From Bdellovibrionales bacterium (lineage in GTDB: Bacteria > Bdellovibrionota > Bdellovibrionia > Bdellovibrionales > UBA1609), in assembly GCA_019637855.1 (NCBI GenBank), contig JAHBUX010000018.1, forward strand, positions 1 through 60,906: 60,906 nt of DNA. Direction: 5' to 3'. Shown piece by piece: positions 1 to 8,515 of this stretch (its first letter is position 1; each line of letters opens with the position of its first letter). The notes below the pieces were generated by a model, which saw nothing but the letters and a program-made list of their open reading frames with translations, made no database searches and was not told the origin of the DNA. The position numbers and the translations under genes are program-made.

Positions 1-57
1 TGCGATGCTGCGAGCGAACATTGCAAGATTGATCCGAAAGACCTGGTGTACGACTAA
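1..57 (+). CDS. C-terminal tail of a gene entering from the left
   Basis: An open frame runs from base 1 to a TAA at 55-57 and encodes the last 18 residues of some protein, ending DLVYD. It contains two cysteines six residues apart. There is too little sequence to assign a family. The frame is open at the window edge and is followed by a 205 bp gap without another plausible gene, so a real gene end is plausible but unproven. Confidence 0.35.
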   Translation, partial: CDAASEHCKIDPKDLVYD

Positions 58-262
58 AAAACGGGAGCGTTTGGCAGACCATATCGCCATCTACGCCGTC
101 TATCACAATCAACATTTAAATAAGGCTTAGGAAAGCCAAGATCCGTTGATCAAAAATATCCCGAAGAGATCATCGCTCCGTCCAAAAACCACAGGCTGGT
201 CAGCCAGTTCTTAATGCGTTAGGGCTTGCTTCGCCCCTCGCCCTTGCCGCAGTATCAGCGCT

Positions 263-1369
263 ATGCAAGCTCGACCCGTTTTGCAATGCTGTCTGTCCCA
301 GGCTTGGGGGGGACTGGAGATGGTGGCTCTAGAGACCGCGCAGCGCCTTGCGGCCAACGGCTTTCAAGTCAGCACCGTTTGCCTGACAGACACACCGCTG
401 GCCCGCGAACTCAAAGCCGCCGGCCTAGAAGTGGTGGAGACCGAGCGCCGCCACAAATACTTTGCCTTTAAAGCGATTCGTGACATTCGCACCGAGCTGA
501 AACGTAGGGACTACGGTTCGGTGCTGGTGCATCAACTCAACGATCTGTGGCAGCTGGTGCCGGCCCTGACGGGCTTTAAAAAAATCCGCTTGATCGGAGT
601 CGCCCACACTTTTGTGGGCATTCGGAAAAAGGATTTTTTGCATAGCTGGATCTACGGCCGCGTAAATGCACTGGTCGCCCTCACTTCGTTGCACAGAAAA
701 AATCTGACCGATCACCTTCCCGTACCCGAAGCACGCGTCGCAGTTTTACCCAACAGCATCGATAGCGAGAAATTTCAACCGGCCCGGCGCTCGGCCAGTT
801 TTCGTAAATCCTATGAACCCACAGCCCTATTGATCGGTGTGGTCTCGCGACTGGATGAGAATAAGGGGCTACGTGAGACTTTGACGAGTGCGGCTCTCTT
901 GCGTGATCAAGGGGTAGACTTCAAACTGACCATCGTGGGTAAAGAGACGGCCGGCGAGCTCGGCGTGCACGCCGCCTTAGAGCAAGAGATCGACCGCCTG
1001 GACCTAAAGAAACATGTTTATTTGGCCGGCCATCATAGCGATATTCAAAATGTAATGGCCTCTTTCGATGTTCTCTTGATGCCCTCCCCGGCCGAAACCT
1101 TTGGCCGCGTCCTGATTGAAGCCATGGCCTCCGGCGTTCCGATCGTGGCCTCCGGCGGAGGCGGCGTGCCCGATATCGTGCAAGATGGCGTCAACGGACT
1201 TTTGGTAAAACCGCTGGACGTACCCGCAATGACCGAAGCGCTGAAACGTTATGCGCAGTCACCGGACTTGCGGCGCCGGATGGCCGAACGCGGATTGCAA
1301 GAGGCGAAAAGCATCTATGAAACACGCGTGGTCGAACGCCGGCTCTACGACCTGTTGGGTTTACCCTAA
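263..1369 (+). CDS. Glycosyltransferase family 4 (GT-B fold)
   Basis: This 368-residue protein has the two Rossmann-like halves of a GT-B retaining glycosyltransferase. The N-terminal half opens with a glycine-rich acceptor-side loop (WGGLEMVALE, about 15-24). The C-terminal half carries the sugar-nucleotide site, with IGVVSRLDENKG at about 191-202 and the E-x7-E signature (E278 and E286 in ETFGRVLIEA). By family it transfers a sugar from a nucleotide donor during synthesis of LPS, capsule or another glycan at the cytoplasmic face of the inner membrane. Donor and acceptor cannot be read from the sequence. The length is normal. No strong ribosome-binding site precedes the ATG, but an earlier start would have to pass the family-typical N-terminus. 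The next gene follows after 35 bp on the same strand. Confidence 0.88.
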   Translation: MQARPVLQCCLSQAWGGLEMVALETAQRLAANGFQVSTVCLTDTPLARELKAAGLEVVETERRHKYFAFKAIRDIRTELKRRDYGSVLVHQLNDLWQLVPALTGFKKIRLIGVAHTFVGIRKKDFLHSWIYGRVNALVALTSLHRKNLTDHLPVPEARVAVLPNSIDSEKFQPARRSASFRKSYEPTALLIGVVSRLDENKGLRETLTSAALLRDQGVDFKLTIVGKETAGELGVHAALEQEIDRLDLKKHVYLAGHHSDIQNVMASFDVLLMPSPAETFGRVLIEAMASGVPIVASGGGGVPDIVQDGVNGLLVKPLDVPAMTEALKRYAQSPDLRRRMAERGLQEAKSIYETRVVERRLYDLLGLP

Positions 1370-1404
1370 CTTGCCTTTTCCTGATCCCGGTCGGATCATA
1401 AGGC

Positions 1405-1914
1405 ATGCTCAATAAACTTCAGGCTTTTCTACCGCAAGTGAACCTGGAAAATTTGAAACTGACCGCGCTGATCAACGCCTACTCGGCGCTGCAAATTCCG
1501 CTGCTCGCCTTCGTTACCCCTAAAGTGGTCGAGCTCACCGACGAGCGCAGTGAGGTGCGCGTGCGCCTAGATCGCCGCAGTCGCAATCATTTGAAAGTGA
1601 TGTACTTCGGCGCGCTGGCCATGGGGGCCGAGCTCTCGATCGCGCTCAAGGCCATTCAAGCCATCAGCCATAGCGGCAAACGCATCGATTTTATTTTTAA
1701 AGATTTCAAGGCTGAGTTTCTAAAACGCGCCGATGGACATGTGCACTTCGTTTGTCTCGAAGCCGCTGAGGTGCAAAATCTGATTGAAAACGTCGCGCAA
1801 AGTGACGAGCGCATGGAAGCGACCTTCAATGGTTTTGCCTATGTGCCCGGTAAATCCACAGAGCCGGTGATGAAATACACTCTGACTCTTTCTGTGCGTA
1901 AACGCGCCGGCTAG
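1405..1914 (+). CDS. DUF4442-type hotdog-fold protein
   Basis: This 169-residue cytoplasmic protein lacks a signal peptide. Its central helix (LKVMYFGALAMGAELSIALKAI, about 52-73), packed against predicted beta strands, is typical of the hotdog fold. The overall pattern matches the DUF4442/PaaI-like thioesterase group, whose members are presumed to act on acyl-CoA or similar thioesters; function is mostly unproven for this branch. It lies 35 bp after the glycosyltransferase, so the two may be co-transcribed. Its stop overlaps by 4 bp the convergent stop of the nitronate monooxygenase gene. A short AAGG precedes the ATG very closely. A real gene is nearly certain; the activity is a family-level guess. 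Confidence 0.75.
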   Translation: MLNKLQAFLPQVNLENLKLTALINAYSALQIPLLAFVTPKVVELTDERSEVRVRLDRRSRNHLKVMYFGALAMGAELSIALKAIQAISHSGKRIDFIFKDFKAEFLKRADGHVHFVCLEAAEVQNLIENVAQSDERMEATFNGFAYVPGKSTEPVMKYTLTLSVRKRAG

Positions 1915-2891
1915 GTAAGGCGCGTTTTCGCCTCTTCATATTCGCGCACCATTTTTTGCAGAATCTCGCGCACCGAAAGAATCTCATCGATCAAGCCCAC
2001 CGATTGACCTGCACTCCACACAGTCTTCCACGAAGGTTTGCTGGCCGACTCTTCAAGCGAGCGCATGCCGAAAAGATGAATCAAAGGAACGGCGTACTTT
2101 TTGGTGAGCTTATGCTCTTTCAACCGGCGCACAGCCCAAGGCAGTTCGGTGCCCACCTTATCGATATAGGGCGTGCGGATGACCGCGGCCGGCGTTCCCG
2201 ACACCCGACTGGTCATCACAATGTCTTCAGGTGTCGCCTTCACGACCGCATCTTTATAAGCTTGATCGATGCGCGCTTCACGACAAGCGATAAATCGAGT
2301 ACCGACAGACACTGCGTCCGCCCCGAGCGTGAGACAAGCGGCCATCGCAGCGCCGTGAGAAATCCCTCCTGCGGCCACTACGGGAATTTTAAGACGAGTT
2401 TTCAACCACGGAATTAAAACCAAAGGCGAGATCGGACCCGCATGTCCTCCCGCACCCTGTCCAACCGCGATCACGCCGTCGGCCCCCATATCCTCAACTT
2501 TTAGTGCGTGCTCCAGATTGGTGACATCGCAATACACCTTGGCACCTTGCTTATGAGCTTGAGCGATGACCTCCCGTGGACTGCCTAACGAGGTGATAAA
2601 GAGCTCTACACCCGCTTCGAGCGCGTACTTTAAATCCTCGCTTTGCCGAGTGTTGCTCTTGTTCACGATGATATTTACACCAATGGGCTTCTGCGTGCGG
2701 GCGCGCATCGCTTTTAAGGCCTCGCTGTATTGCTCGATAGGGCGATAGTTCAAGGCCGGAAAGGCGCCAAGAGCACCTGCGTTTGAGGCCTCAACCACAA
2801 TGTCTTCGTTACTCACAAGGAACATCGGTGCGGCAATGATAGGCAAATCTATTTTCAGTTGCTTTGTAAATGGCGTCGGAATGGTTTTCAT
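1911..2891 (-). CDS. Nitronate monooxygenase (2-nitropropane dioxygenase family), FMN-dependent
   Basis: A 326-residue TIM-barrel flavoprotein. It shows the family start PIIAAPMF, the strand GVNIIVN, the phosphate-binding run AVGQGAGGHAG and the distal FMN-binding segment IPVVAAGGISHG followed by ALGADAVSVGTRF-like sequence (here TLGADAVSVGTRF). Members oxidise alkyl nitronates such as propionate 3-nitronate to carbonyl compounds and nitrite using FMN and O2. Some relatives are instead enoyl-ACP reductases of the FabK type, and the sequence alone does not fully separate these. No signal peptide, so it is cytoplasmic. It converges on the hotdog gene with a 4 bp overlap. The length is normal for the family. 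Confidence 0.88.
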   Translation of the reverse strand: MKTIPTPFTKQLKIDLPIIAAPMFLVSNEDIVVEASNAGALGAFPALNYRPIEQYSEALKAMRARTQKPIGVNIIVNKSNTRQSEDLKYALEAGVELFITSLGSPREVIAQAHKQGAKVYCDVTNLEHALKVEDMGADGVIAVGQGAGGHAGPISPLVLIPWLKTRLKIPVVAAGGISHGAAMAACLTLGADAVSVGTRFIACREARIDQAYKDAVVKATPEDIVMTSRVSGTPAAVIRTPYIDKVGTELPWAVRRLKEHKLTKKYAVPLIHLFGMRSLEESASKPSWKTVWSAGQSVGLIDEILSVREILQKMVREYEEAKTRLT

Positions 2892-2972
2892 CTTCTTAAG
2901 CCTAACTCAGTGCGGAGTGAAATCAAGCTACGCCCTCGTTACAAATAGGTCTTCTTTCGATGGGGGTTTTCT

Positions 2973-5798
2973 ATGAAGTGCCGTTGGGCTTTGGCCTGCG
3001 TTCTCATTCTTCTCTCCGGTTGTAAATCCACCGCACCAAAATCCGCACCGGAGGCACCGTCGACAAACGCAGCCACACCCACATTTATTCGCAATATGCG
3101 CCAGCTGACCTTTGAAGGTGCGCGGGCCGGCGAAGGGTACTTCAGTCGCGACGGCCGCTATCTGATCTTTCAAAGCGAGCGCGAGAAAAACAACCCGTTC
3201 TATCAAATGTACGTGATGGACACCAAGACTGGTGCCACCACCCGCGTGTCGCCTGGCCAAGGCAAAACCACTTGTGGTTGGATTCATCCTAGCAATCGCA
3301 TCGTTCTGTTTTCCTCTACGCATGCCGACCCACAAGTGAAGCAAAAGGCCGAAGCCGAATGGGCTGAGCGTAAGAATCCAAAACAGCGTTACTCATGGAA
3401 CTTTGATGAAACCTATGACATCTATCAATCCAATCTGAACGGCAAAGGTTTAAAGAATCTTACAAAAGTTAAAGGTTACGACGCCGAAGGTTCTTATTCA
3501 CCGGATGGAAAACTAATCGCCTTCGCGTCCAACCGCTCGGCCTATGACGGCAGTATGAGTGAAGGCGATAAGAAAGCATTCGAACGCGATCCGTCTTACA
3601 TGATGGATATTTATATTATGAACGCCAATGGCAGTGGCGTAAAACGGCTGACGACCGATGCCGGCTATGACGGCGGTCCGTTCTTTTCTCCTGATGGCAA
3701 ATCGATCACCTACCGTCACTTCACGGCGGATGGGAAAACCGCCGAAGTGTACACGATGAAGATCGATGGCAGTGACCGTAAACAGATCACGCGCTTAGGG
3801 GCAATGTCCTGGGCCCCGTTTTATCACCCCAGTGGCGATTACTTGATCTTTGCCAGCAACAAATACGGCTATCAAAATTTCGAACTTTTTATCGTCGACC
3901 GCGAAGGCTTACGCGATCCCGTGCGCGCCACCGACATGGCTGGCTTTGACGGATTGCCCGTATTCACTCCCGATGGCTTAAATCTGGTGTGGACTCACGC
4001 GAATGAAAAAGGTGAAGCGCAGCTCTATCGAGCGCAATGGGATGATGCCGCCGCACGCAAAGCGCTGGGACTAGCGCCACATGCGCCCAAAGCTAGTCAC
4101 GCTTGGGTAGAGTACTTAGCCGACCCATACTTCGAAGGTCGACTCACCGGCAGCGTCAAAGAAAAAGAGTACACGCAAGCCCTAGCCGATGCTTTCAAAG
4201 CGATGGGTTTAAAACCCGGTGCCGGATCGAGCTACATTCAAACGTATGAATTCACCTCGGGCCTTGAACTCGGACCGAAGAACGATGTGCAAGTGGATAC
4301 GGCCGGCAAGAGCGAAACGTTGGCGCAAGGTCGTGATTGGATGCCTCTCTCGTATTCAAAAAATGGCGAGTTCAACAAAGCTGCCATGGTGTTTGCAGGT
4401 TACGGCATCACCGCCCCAGCCACAGGCCAACAAGCGGCTTACAACTCCTATGAAGGTTTGGATGTAAAAAACAAATGGGCTGTGGTGTTTTCCAGTTTGC
4501 CGGAAGATATCACTAACGAACGTCGTTTTTTCCTGCACATCTACTCGCGCCTGCAGCACAAAGCCCTGGCAGCACGCCAGAACGGCGCCATCGGCTTAGT
4601 GGTGATCGACGATGTGCACGCGGCCAAAAGTGCTTTGAAACTTAACTTCGAAGGTCGTAGCGAAGACGCCGGCCTGGCTGTCATTCGCTTTTCACCGGAA
4701 GCGGCCGAGCGCTTGTTTGCCGGTGCGAAGACTTCGCGCCAAGAGTGGACGCGCAAACTGGCCACCGGACAAACGGCGTCCTTTACCTTTCCCCAGCAAC
4801 TGCAAGCGCACGTGGATTTGATCTTTAAAAAGAGTAGCGCGCGCAATGTGCTGGCCATGCTCCCCGCTGCCAACGCCAAGAGCACTGTCTTAGTGGGCGC
4901 GCACTTGGATCACTTAGGCCATGGTGAACTTGGCAACTCGCTCACCCCTGGGAAACATTTGCCCCACGTCGGTGCCGACGACAATGCCTCCGGCGTGGCC
5001 GGCATCATGGAGATCGCAGCCCAGCTGTCGCAGCGAGTGAAGAGCGGCGAATTTAAGCCTAAGCAAAATATTCTGTTCGGACTGTGGACGGGAGAAGAGA
5101 TCGGCATTCTAGGTTCTGCCTATTTTGCCCGAACCGACACGCGCAAACTCAGCGCCTCGCTCAATCTGGATATGATCGGCCGCTATCGCGACCAGCTGAT
5201 GGTGCAAGGTGTGGCCTCAGCCCGCGAATGGAAAGGCTTGGTCGAACAGACCAACGCCATTGACCCTTTGAATATCCAAACACAAGAAGACCCTTACGTG
5301 CCCAGCGACGGTTTGACCTTCTACATGAAAGGTCTTCCCTCGATCATGCTGTTCACCGGTTCGCACCCGCAATATCACACACCTTCCGACACGCCTGATC
5401 TCATCAACTACGAAGGCTTGGCGAAAGTGGCGAGCTTTGGTGCACGCATAGTTGAACGCCTAGCCAGTGCGGCGACCTCACCAGTGACATATCAGAAGGT
5501 CGAGAGTACTAACGCACAGCCTGCACGCGGTTTGCGCCTGTACCTGGGCACTATCCCCGACTATGCTCGCGAACTGCCACAAGGTGTGGCCATTACGGGC
5601 ACCAGCAAGGGTTCGCCTGCGGAGAAGGCCGGTCTACTCGCCGGCGACGTGATTTTGGAGTTGGGTGGAATCAAAATTAAGAACCTGCAAGACTACGTCT
5701 ATTGCCTGCAAGCGCTTAAGGCCAATCAGAAAACGACGATGAGGATTTTGCGAGCGGGGCAAGAACGCGAACTGCAGATCGTGCCGCTCGCTAAATAG
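2973..5798 (+). CDS. Lipoprotein M28 zinc peptidase with PD40 propeller, PA domain and PDZ domain
   Basis: A 941-residue envelope protein. It starts with a lipoprotein signal (LLSGC, Cys17). Residues about 40-350 hold repeated TolB/PD40 propeller blades (SPDGKLIAFASN, SPDGKSITY, TPDGLNLVW). About 465-600 resembles a protease-associated (PA) domain. About 625-830 is an M28 aminopeptidase domain with the metal and catalytic residues H644 and D646 (GAHLDH), D669 (GADDNASG), E708/E709 (WTGEE), D733 (NLDMIG) and H802 (YHTPSD). A C-terminal PDZ domain (about 850-941) ends the chain. It probably trims peptides at the cell surface or in the periplasm, with propeller and PDZ handling substrate or partners. 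It appears monocistronic. Confidence 0.9.
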   Translation: MKCRWALACVLILLSGCKSTAPKSAPEAPSTNAATPTFIRNMRQLTFEGARAGEGYFSRDGRYLIFQSEREKNNPFYQMYVMDTKTGATTRVSPGQGKTTCGWIHPSNRIVLFSSTHADPQVKQKAEAEWAERKNPKQRYSWNFDETYDIYQSNLNGKGLKNLTKVKGYDAEGSYSPDGKLIAFASNRSAYDGSMSEGDKKAFERDPSYMMDIYIMNANGSGVKRLTTDAGYDGGPFFSPDGKSITYRHFTADGKTAEVYTMKIDGSDRKQITRLGAMSWAPFYHPSGDYLIFASNKYGYQNFELFIVDREGLRDPVRATDMAGFDGLPVFTPDGLNLVWTHANEKGEAQLYRAQWDDAAARKALGLAPHAPKASHAWVEYLADPYFEGRLTGSVKEKEYTQALADAFKAMGLKPGAGSSYIQTYEFTSGLELGPKNDVQVDTAGKSETLAQGRDWMPLSYSKNGEFNKAAMVFAGYGITAPATGQQAAYNSYEGLDVKNKWAVVFSSLPEDITNERRFFLHIYSRLQHKALAARQNGAIGLVVIDDVHAAKSALKLNFEGRSEDAGLAVIRFSPEAAERLFAGAKTSRQEWTRKLATGQTASFTFPQQLQAHVDLIFKKSSARNVLAMLPAANAKSTVLVGAHLDHLGHGELGNSLTPGKHLPHVGADDNASGVAGIMEIAAQLSQRVKSGEFKPKQNILFGLWTGEEIGILGSAYFARTDTRKLSASLNLDMIGRYRDQLMVQGVASAREWKGLVEQTNAIDPLNIQTQEDPYVPSDGLTFYMKGLPSIMLFTGSHPQYHTPSDTPDLINYEGLAKVASFGARIVERLASAATSPVTYQKVESTNAQPARGLRLYLGTIPDYARELPQGVAITGTSKGSPAEKAGLLAGDVILELGGIKIKNLQDYVYCLQALKANQKTTMRILRAGQERELQIVPLAK

Positions 5799-5803
5799 GA
5801 TTG

Positions 5804-6094
5804 CTATTGAGGGGCGGCCTTGTTCAAAATGACCTGATTGCCGCTAACCGTATCTTTAATGCTACCAGCGGCAACGTTGCCCACGGCCACCCAGCCATGC
5901 ACACCTGTGCTGACTGTTTTGCCCTGTTCGATCACCAAGGCCTTACCGCCTTGATTGACCTGCACGAAGGGCGAGCTCTTCTTTTTGCTGATCACAGCGG
6001 TGGACTCCAATGTCAGATTACCGCCATTGCTACAAGCGGATAAAAAGGCGGCTAAACCACCAAGAACTAGGATATGGAGTGTTTTAATCAGCAT
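5804..6094 (-). CDS. Small NGG-type lipoprotein
   Basis: A 96-residue lipoprotein. The ATG at 6094 is preferred over an upstream start at 6199 because GGAGG lies 6 nt before it and the protein then begins with a clean lipoprotein signal (FLSAC, Cys20). The mature part starts CSNGG and contains GGKALVIEQG and STGVHG. No family was recognised. It is clearly related to the protein encoded at 58792-59079, which shares C-x-NGG, GG-x-ALV-x-E-x-G and TG-x-HG in the same order and spacing. It probably sits in a membrane facing the periplasm. Its stop lies 5 bp from the convergent peptidase stop. Confidence 0.75.
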   Translation of the reverse strand: MLIKTLHILVLGGLAAFLSACSNGGNLTLESTAVISKKKSSPFVQVNQGGKALVIEQGKTVSTGVHGWVAVGNVAAGSIKDTVSGNQVILNKAAPQ

Positions 6095-6214
6095 ACGGGC
6101 CTCCAAGTTTCTTATCGGAGGGAAAGGTCTGGTTTTAAAGAGGTCCGTATCCAAATGAGACACCTTTCCCCTCGTTGACAGAGGTGAATCTGCCGCCAAG
6201 AATAGTGCATCAGG

Positions 6215-6865
6215 ATGAGACGGATCTCGTTCAACCCCAGAGCCACGACGAATTTCTTAGCCTTCAACCTAGGGTGGTGGGCCTGCGCCTTAGGCGCCGT
6301 TTACGACGGCTATTGGTGGCTGGGACCAGCCTTGCTGCCGTTATGGATCACGGCCAGCTTATGGAGCTCTTCATCACCAAAAGGCGAAGGTCTGTTTTTG
6401 ATTTTCATGGGGCTGTTCGGCTTTGTGCTGGATACGGTTTTGATCAAAGCCGGACTGTTTGAAACCGCCCGCCATTCGGTCGCACCCATTTGGCTGGCGT
6501 CGATGTGGATTTTGCTCGGCCTTACGTTTGAGAGCATGGTTCGCGCCCGCCGCAGCTTGTGGCTGCTCCTCAGCGTGGGTGCCGTCAGTGGACCACTTAC
6601 CTACCTCTGGTGCGAGCCATTGCACCTCGTGCGCTATGCCCGCCCGCTATGGTTTTCGCTCGGCGCGCACGCAGCCGTTTGGTCCATACTCATATTCGTT
6701 TTGTTTATCGTCAGGGATTTTTGCCTGATCTTGGCCGCACCTAGTGCGACTCTGTCGGAAGAGCCGGCACCATCGGCTTCTTTTCCTCAGGGGTGGTCGG
6801 TTCTGACCCAGCCGGTGGCTGAGTTTCACCAGGACACAAACTCAGTTCATCCAGCCGCGCATTGA
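6215..6865 (+). CDS. DUF2878-like multi-spanning membrane protein
   Basis: A 216-residue protein with about six hydrophobic segments between residues 12 and 175. The opening NFLAFNLGWWACALGA and the DTVLIKAGLF segment resemble the DUF2878 inner-membrane family, which has no established function. The hydrophilic tail (about 177-216) is encoded in the stretch shared with the convergent gene at 6741-7202, an antisense overlap of 125 bp. That tail may be a late addition through loss of an earlier stop. No neighbour suggests a role. Confidence 0.65.
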   Translation: MRRISFNPRATTNFLAFNLGWWACALGAVYDGYWWLGPALLPLWITASLWSSSSPKGEGLFLIFMGLFGFVLDTVLIKAGLFETARHSVAPIWLASMWILLGLTFESMVRARRSLWLLLSVGAVSGPLTYLWCEPLHLVRYARPLWFSLGAHAAVWSILIFVLFIVRDFCLILAAPSATLSEEPAPSASFPQGWSVLTQPVAEFHQDTNSVHPAAH

Positions 6866-7202
6866 AAAACGTATTGGCGCGATTGAAGTCCCACGGCGGA
6901 TAACGGTATAGCAAGGCATCGACACAGTAGTCCTTCTTGGCCACCTGCCATTTACGGTCCTCCGAGCTGGCGGTGTAAAGCTTGCCGTCTTCACCTTGAA
7001 TCAAAATAGCGTAAGAGTGCATCTGTTCGGGGGTGACACGGGCACTGATAAAGGCGTTGGGGTCAGTCACACGCTCCACATTAACGATGCGTCCTTTGAC
7101 CCGCTTGGCAAACACCCAAGAGTAGTTGGCAATGACAAAACCAATGCCGCCGACGATGGCGGAGAAGATCAACAATCCACGTAGAAATTTAATAAATGCC
7201 AT
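6741..7202 (-). CDS. Hypothetical membrane-anchored protein
   Basis: A 153-residue protein with one hydrophobic segment (about 6-26, LRGLLIFSAIVGGIGFVIANY) followed by a compact domain of about 95 residues containing two cysteines (YCVDALL and LSLCPGE). A Pro/Glu/Thr-rich tail ends it. The segment VKGRIVNVERVTDPN resembles the strands of small OB- or SH3-like folds, but no family was recognised. The positive N-terminus suggests that the domain faces the periplasm. The 3' end overlaps the DUF2878-like gene by 125 bp. It lies 20 bp downstream of the metallopeptidase gene on the same strand and may be its operon partner. Confidence 0.6.
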   Translation of the reverse strand: MAFIKFLRGLLIFSAIVGGIGFVIANYSWVFAKRVKGRIVNVERVTDPNAFISARVTPEQMHSYAILIQGEDGKLYTASSEDRKWQVAKKDYCVDALLYRYPPWDFNRANTFFNARLDELSLCPGETQPPAGSEPTTPEEKKPMVPALPTESH

Positions 7203-7222
7203 AGGCAGCGAACGTAGAAGCC

Positions 7223-8515
7223 CTACAAATATTTGTCAAAAAGAGATTTGTAATGCGCCTGCACCGACTGCAGATCGACACGGTTAAAAAATGTGGAAAA
7301 GCTCATCCAAACGGCCAAACCGTTCAAATCAGCGAAATGCGGCGGCAAAAAGCGCGGGGCTTCAACCAACCCTTCAAGATGCTTGGCGTACAGCAGTGGA
7401 ATATCTTCCACATTCAGTTTGCCGACAAAGATATAGGGAATCACAAAGGGCTTGTGAACGCGAATGCTCGAGCGCAGGAAATTGTAATTCTCCACAAAGC
7501 CTTTGCAGTAAGAGATATCTTTGGTAAATGGCGCCCCGCCCTCCAAAGTGCTGCCGCGAAACACACGCAAGGCATTGGTGATGCAATCGCGCTCGCTATA
7601 GCCTTCGGTGCGCATATACTCCAGAACCTCTAGCAGGTTGGCACCGTCTTCGGCCTTCTCGATACAAATGATGCGATCGTTGATCTGTTTAGCGCGCTGG
7701 ACACTGCTGCGAAATGTAAAGATCTCCATCAGCACGGCCAACCCCTCTTGCGTCGAGGCGCAGCGGGGCGGACCAATGCTTAAAAACTCACACACCGGCT
7801 GATGACGGCCATTCAGAGTGGTGCCCACGTGCACCCAGCCTTCGTGCACTTCATAGATATCGATGTCGCGTTTAGAAAACATCGCGCCGTCTTTGATTTT
7901 TACCTTGTCACCACCGGCGGCGGCATCCGCCACGATTCCGTCGCTCAGCTTGGCCAACACCTTCTGGCCGTCGAAGTACTGAGCAAAGCGCTGGTTCAAA
8001 CTCTCCACCACCTCTTTGGCGGGCACGTCTTCTGGAGAGGTGATTTCGGGCAAAGAGGGGCCGACGCCGGAGAGAGTCGCGTACAACAGACGCGACATGC
8101 TGGAGATCGTGTTCACGTCCTGGGCGAAGCAATCTTTGGGACTGCCATAAAGTTCGCGCGAGAAGCGGTAGAAATCGACTTTGCCCCGCGCCTTGAGCAT
8201 TTCGACCACCAACAAATACTCATCGCATAGCCGCTGCATATGCTGGCCGAGAGCATCGTCGGCGCCCAAGATGGATGTGATTTCATTTTTCAAGAGCTTG
8301 AGTTCCACGCTCTTTTCTAAGGGATCAAAACCGAGGGCGACCTTGTCGTAATGTTCACGGGGATTTTTGGGCAGGTCTTTGAAGCCCGATTTGACCAGTT
8401 CCGCCTCCCATTCCGGCGGCGTGCGAATGCTGTTCAAAATACGAATAGGCTTTTGCGCATCCACAATCCAACGCGAAAGCTGTTTTAGTTTTTCCTTATA
8501 AGTAGTCGCAGTCAT
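7223..8515 (-). CDS. MATCAP-like (former DUF1704) zinc metallopeptidase
   Basis: A 430-residue protein matching the family once called 'QEGLA motif' or DUF1704, now associated with microtubule-associated tyrosine carboxypeptidases in eukaryotes. The zinc signature HExxxH is present as H224-E225-GWV-H229. The family motif TQEGLA is at 255-260, with E257 as the likely third ligand. No signal peptide is visible, so it is presumably cytoplasmic. The bacterial substrate is unknown; a C-terminal peptide carboxypeptidase activity is inferred from the eukaryotic enzymes. Its ATG overlaps the stop of the upstream outer-membrane gene (TGATG, 1 bp), pointing to translational coupling. Confidence 0.83.
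   Translation of the reverse strand: MTATTYKEKLKQLSRWIVDAQKPIRILNSIRTPPEWEAELVKSGFKDLPKNPREHYDKVALGFDPLEKSVELKLLKNEITSILGADDALGQHMQRLCDEYLLVVEMLKARGKVDFYRFSRELYGSPKDCFAQDVNTISSMSRLLYATLSGVGPSLPEITSPEDVPAKEVVESLNQRFAQYFDGQKVLAKLSDGIVADAAAGGDKVKIKDGAMFSKRDIDIYEVHEGWVHVGTTLNGRHQPVCEFLSIGPPRCASTQEGLAVLMEIFTFRSSVQRAKQINDRIICIEKAEDGANLLEVLEYMRTEGYSERDCITNALRVFRGSTLEGGAPFTKDISYCKGFVENYNFLRSSIRVHKPFVIPYIFVGKLNVEDIPLLYAKHLEGLVEAPRFLPPHFADLNGLAVWMSFSTFFNRVDLQSVQAHYKSLFDKYL

Noticed and set aside
226-471. An 81-codon frame overlapping the first glycosyltransferase gene
   Set aside because: It is an out-of-frame overlap with the clearly coding GT4 frame and has no features of its own.
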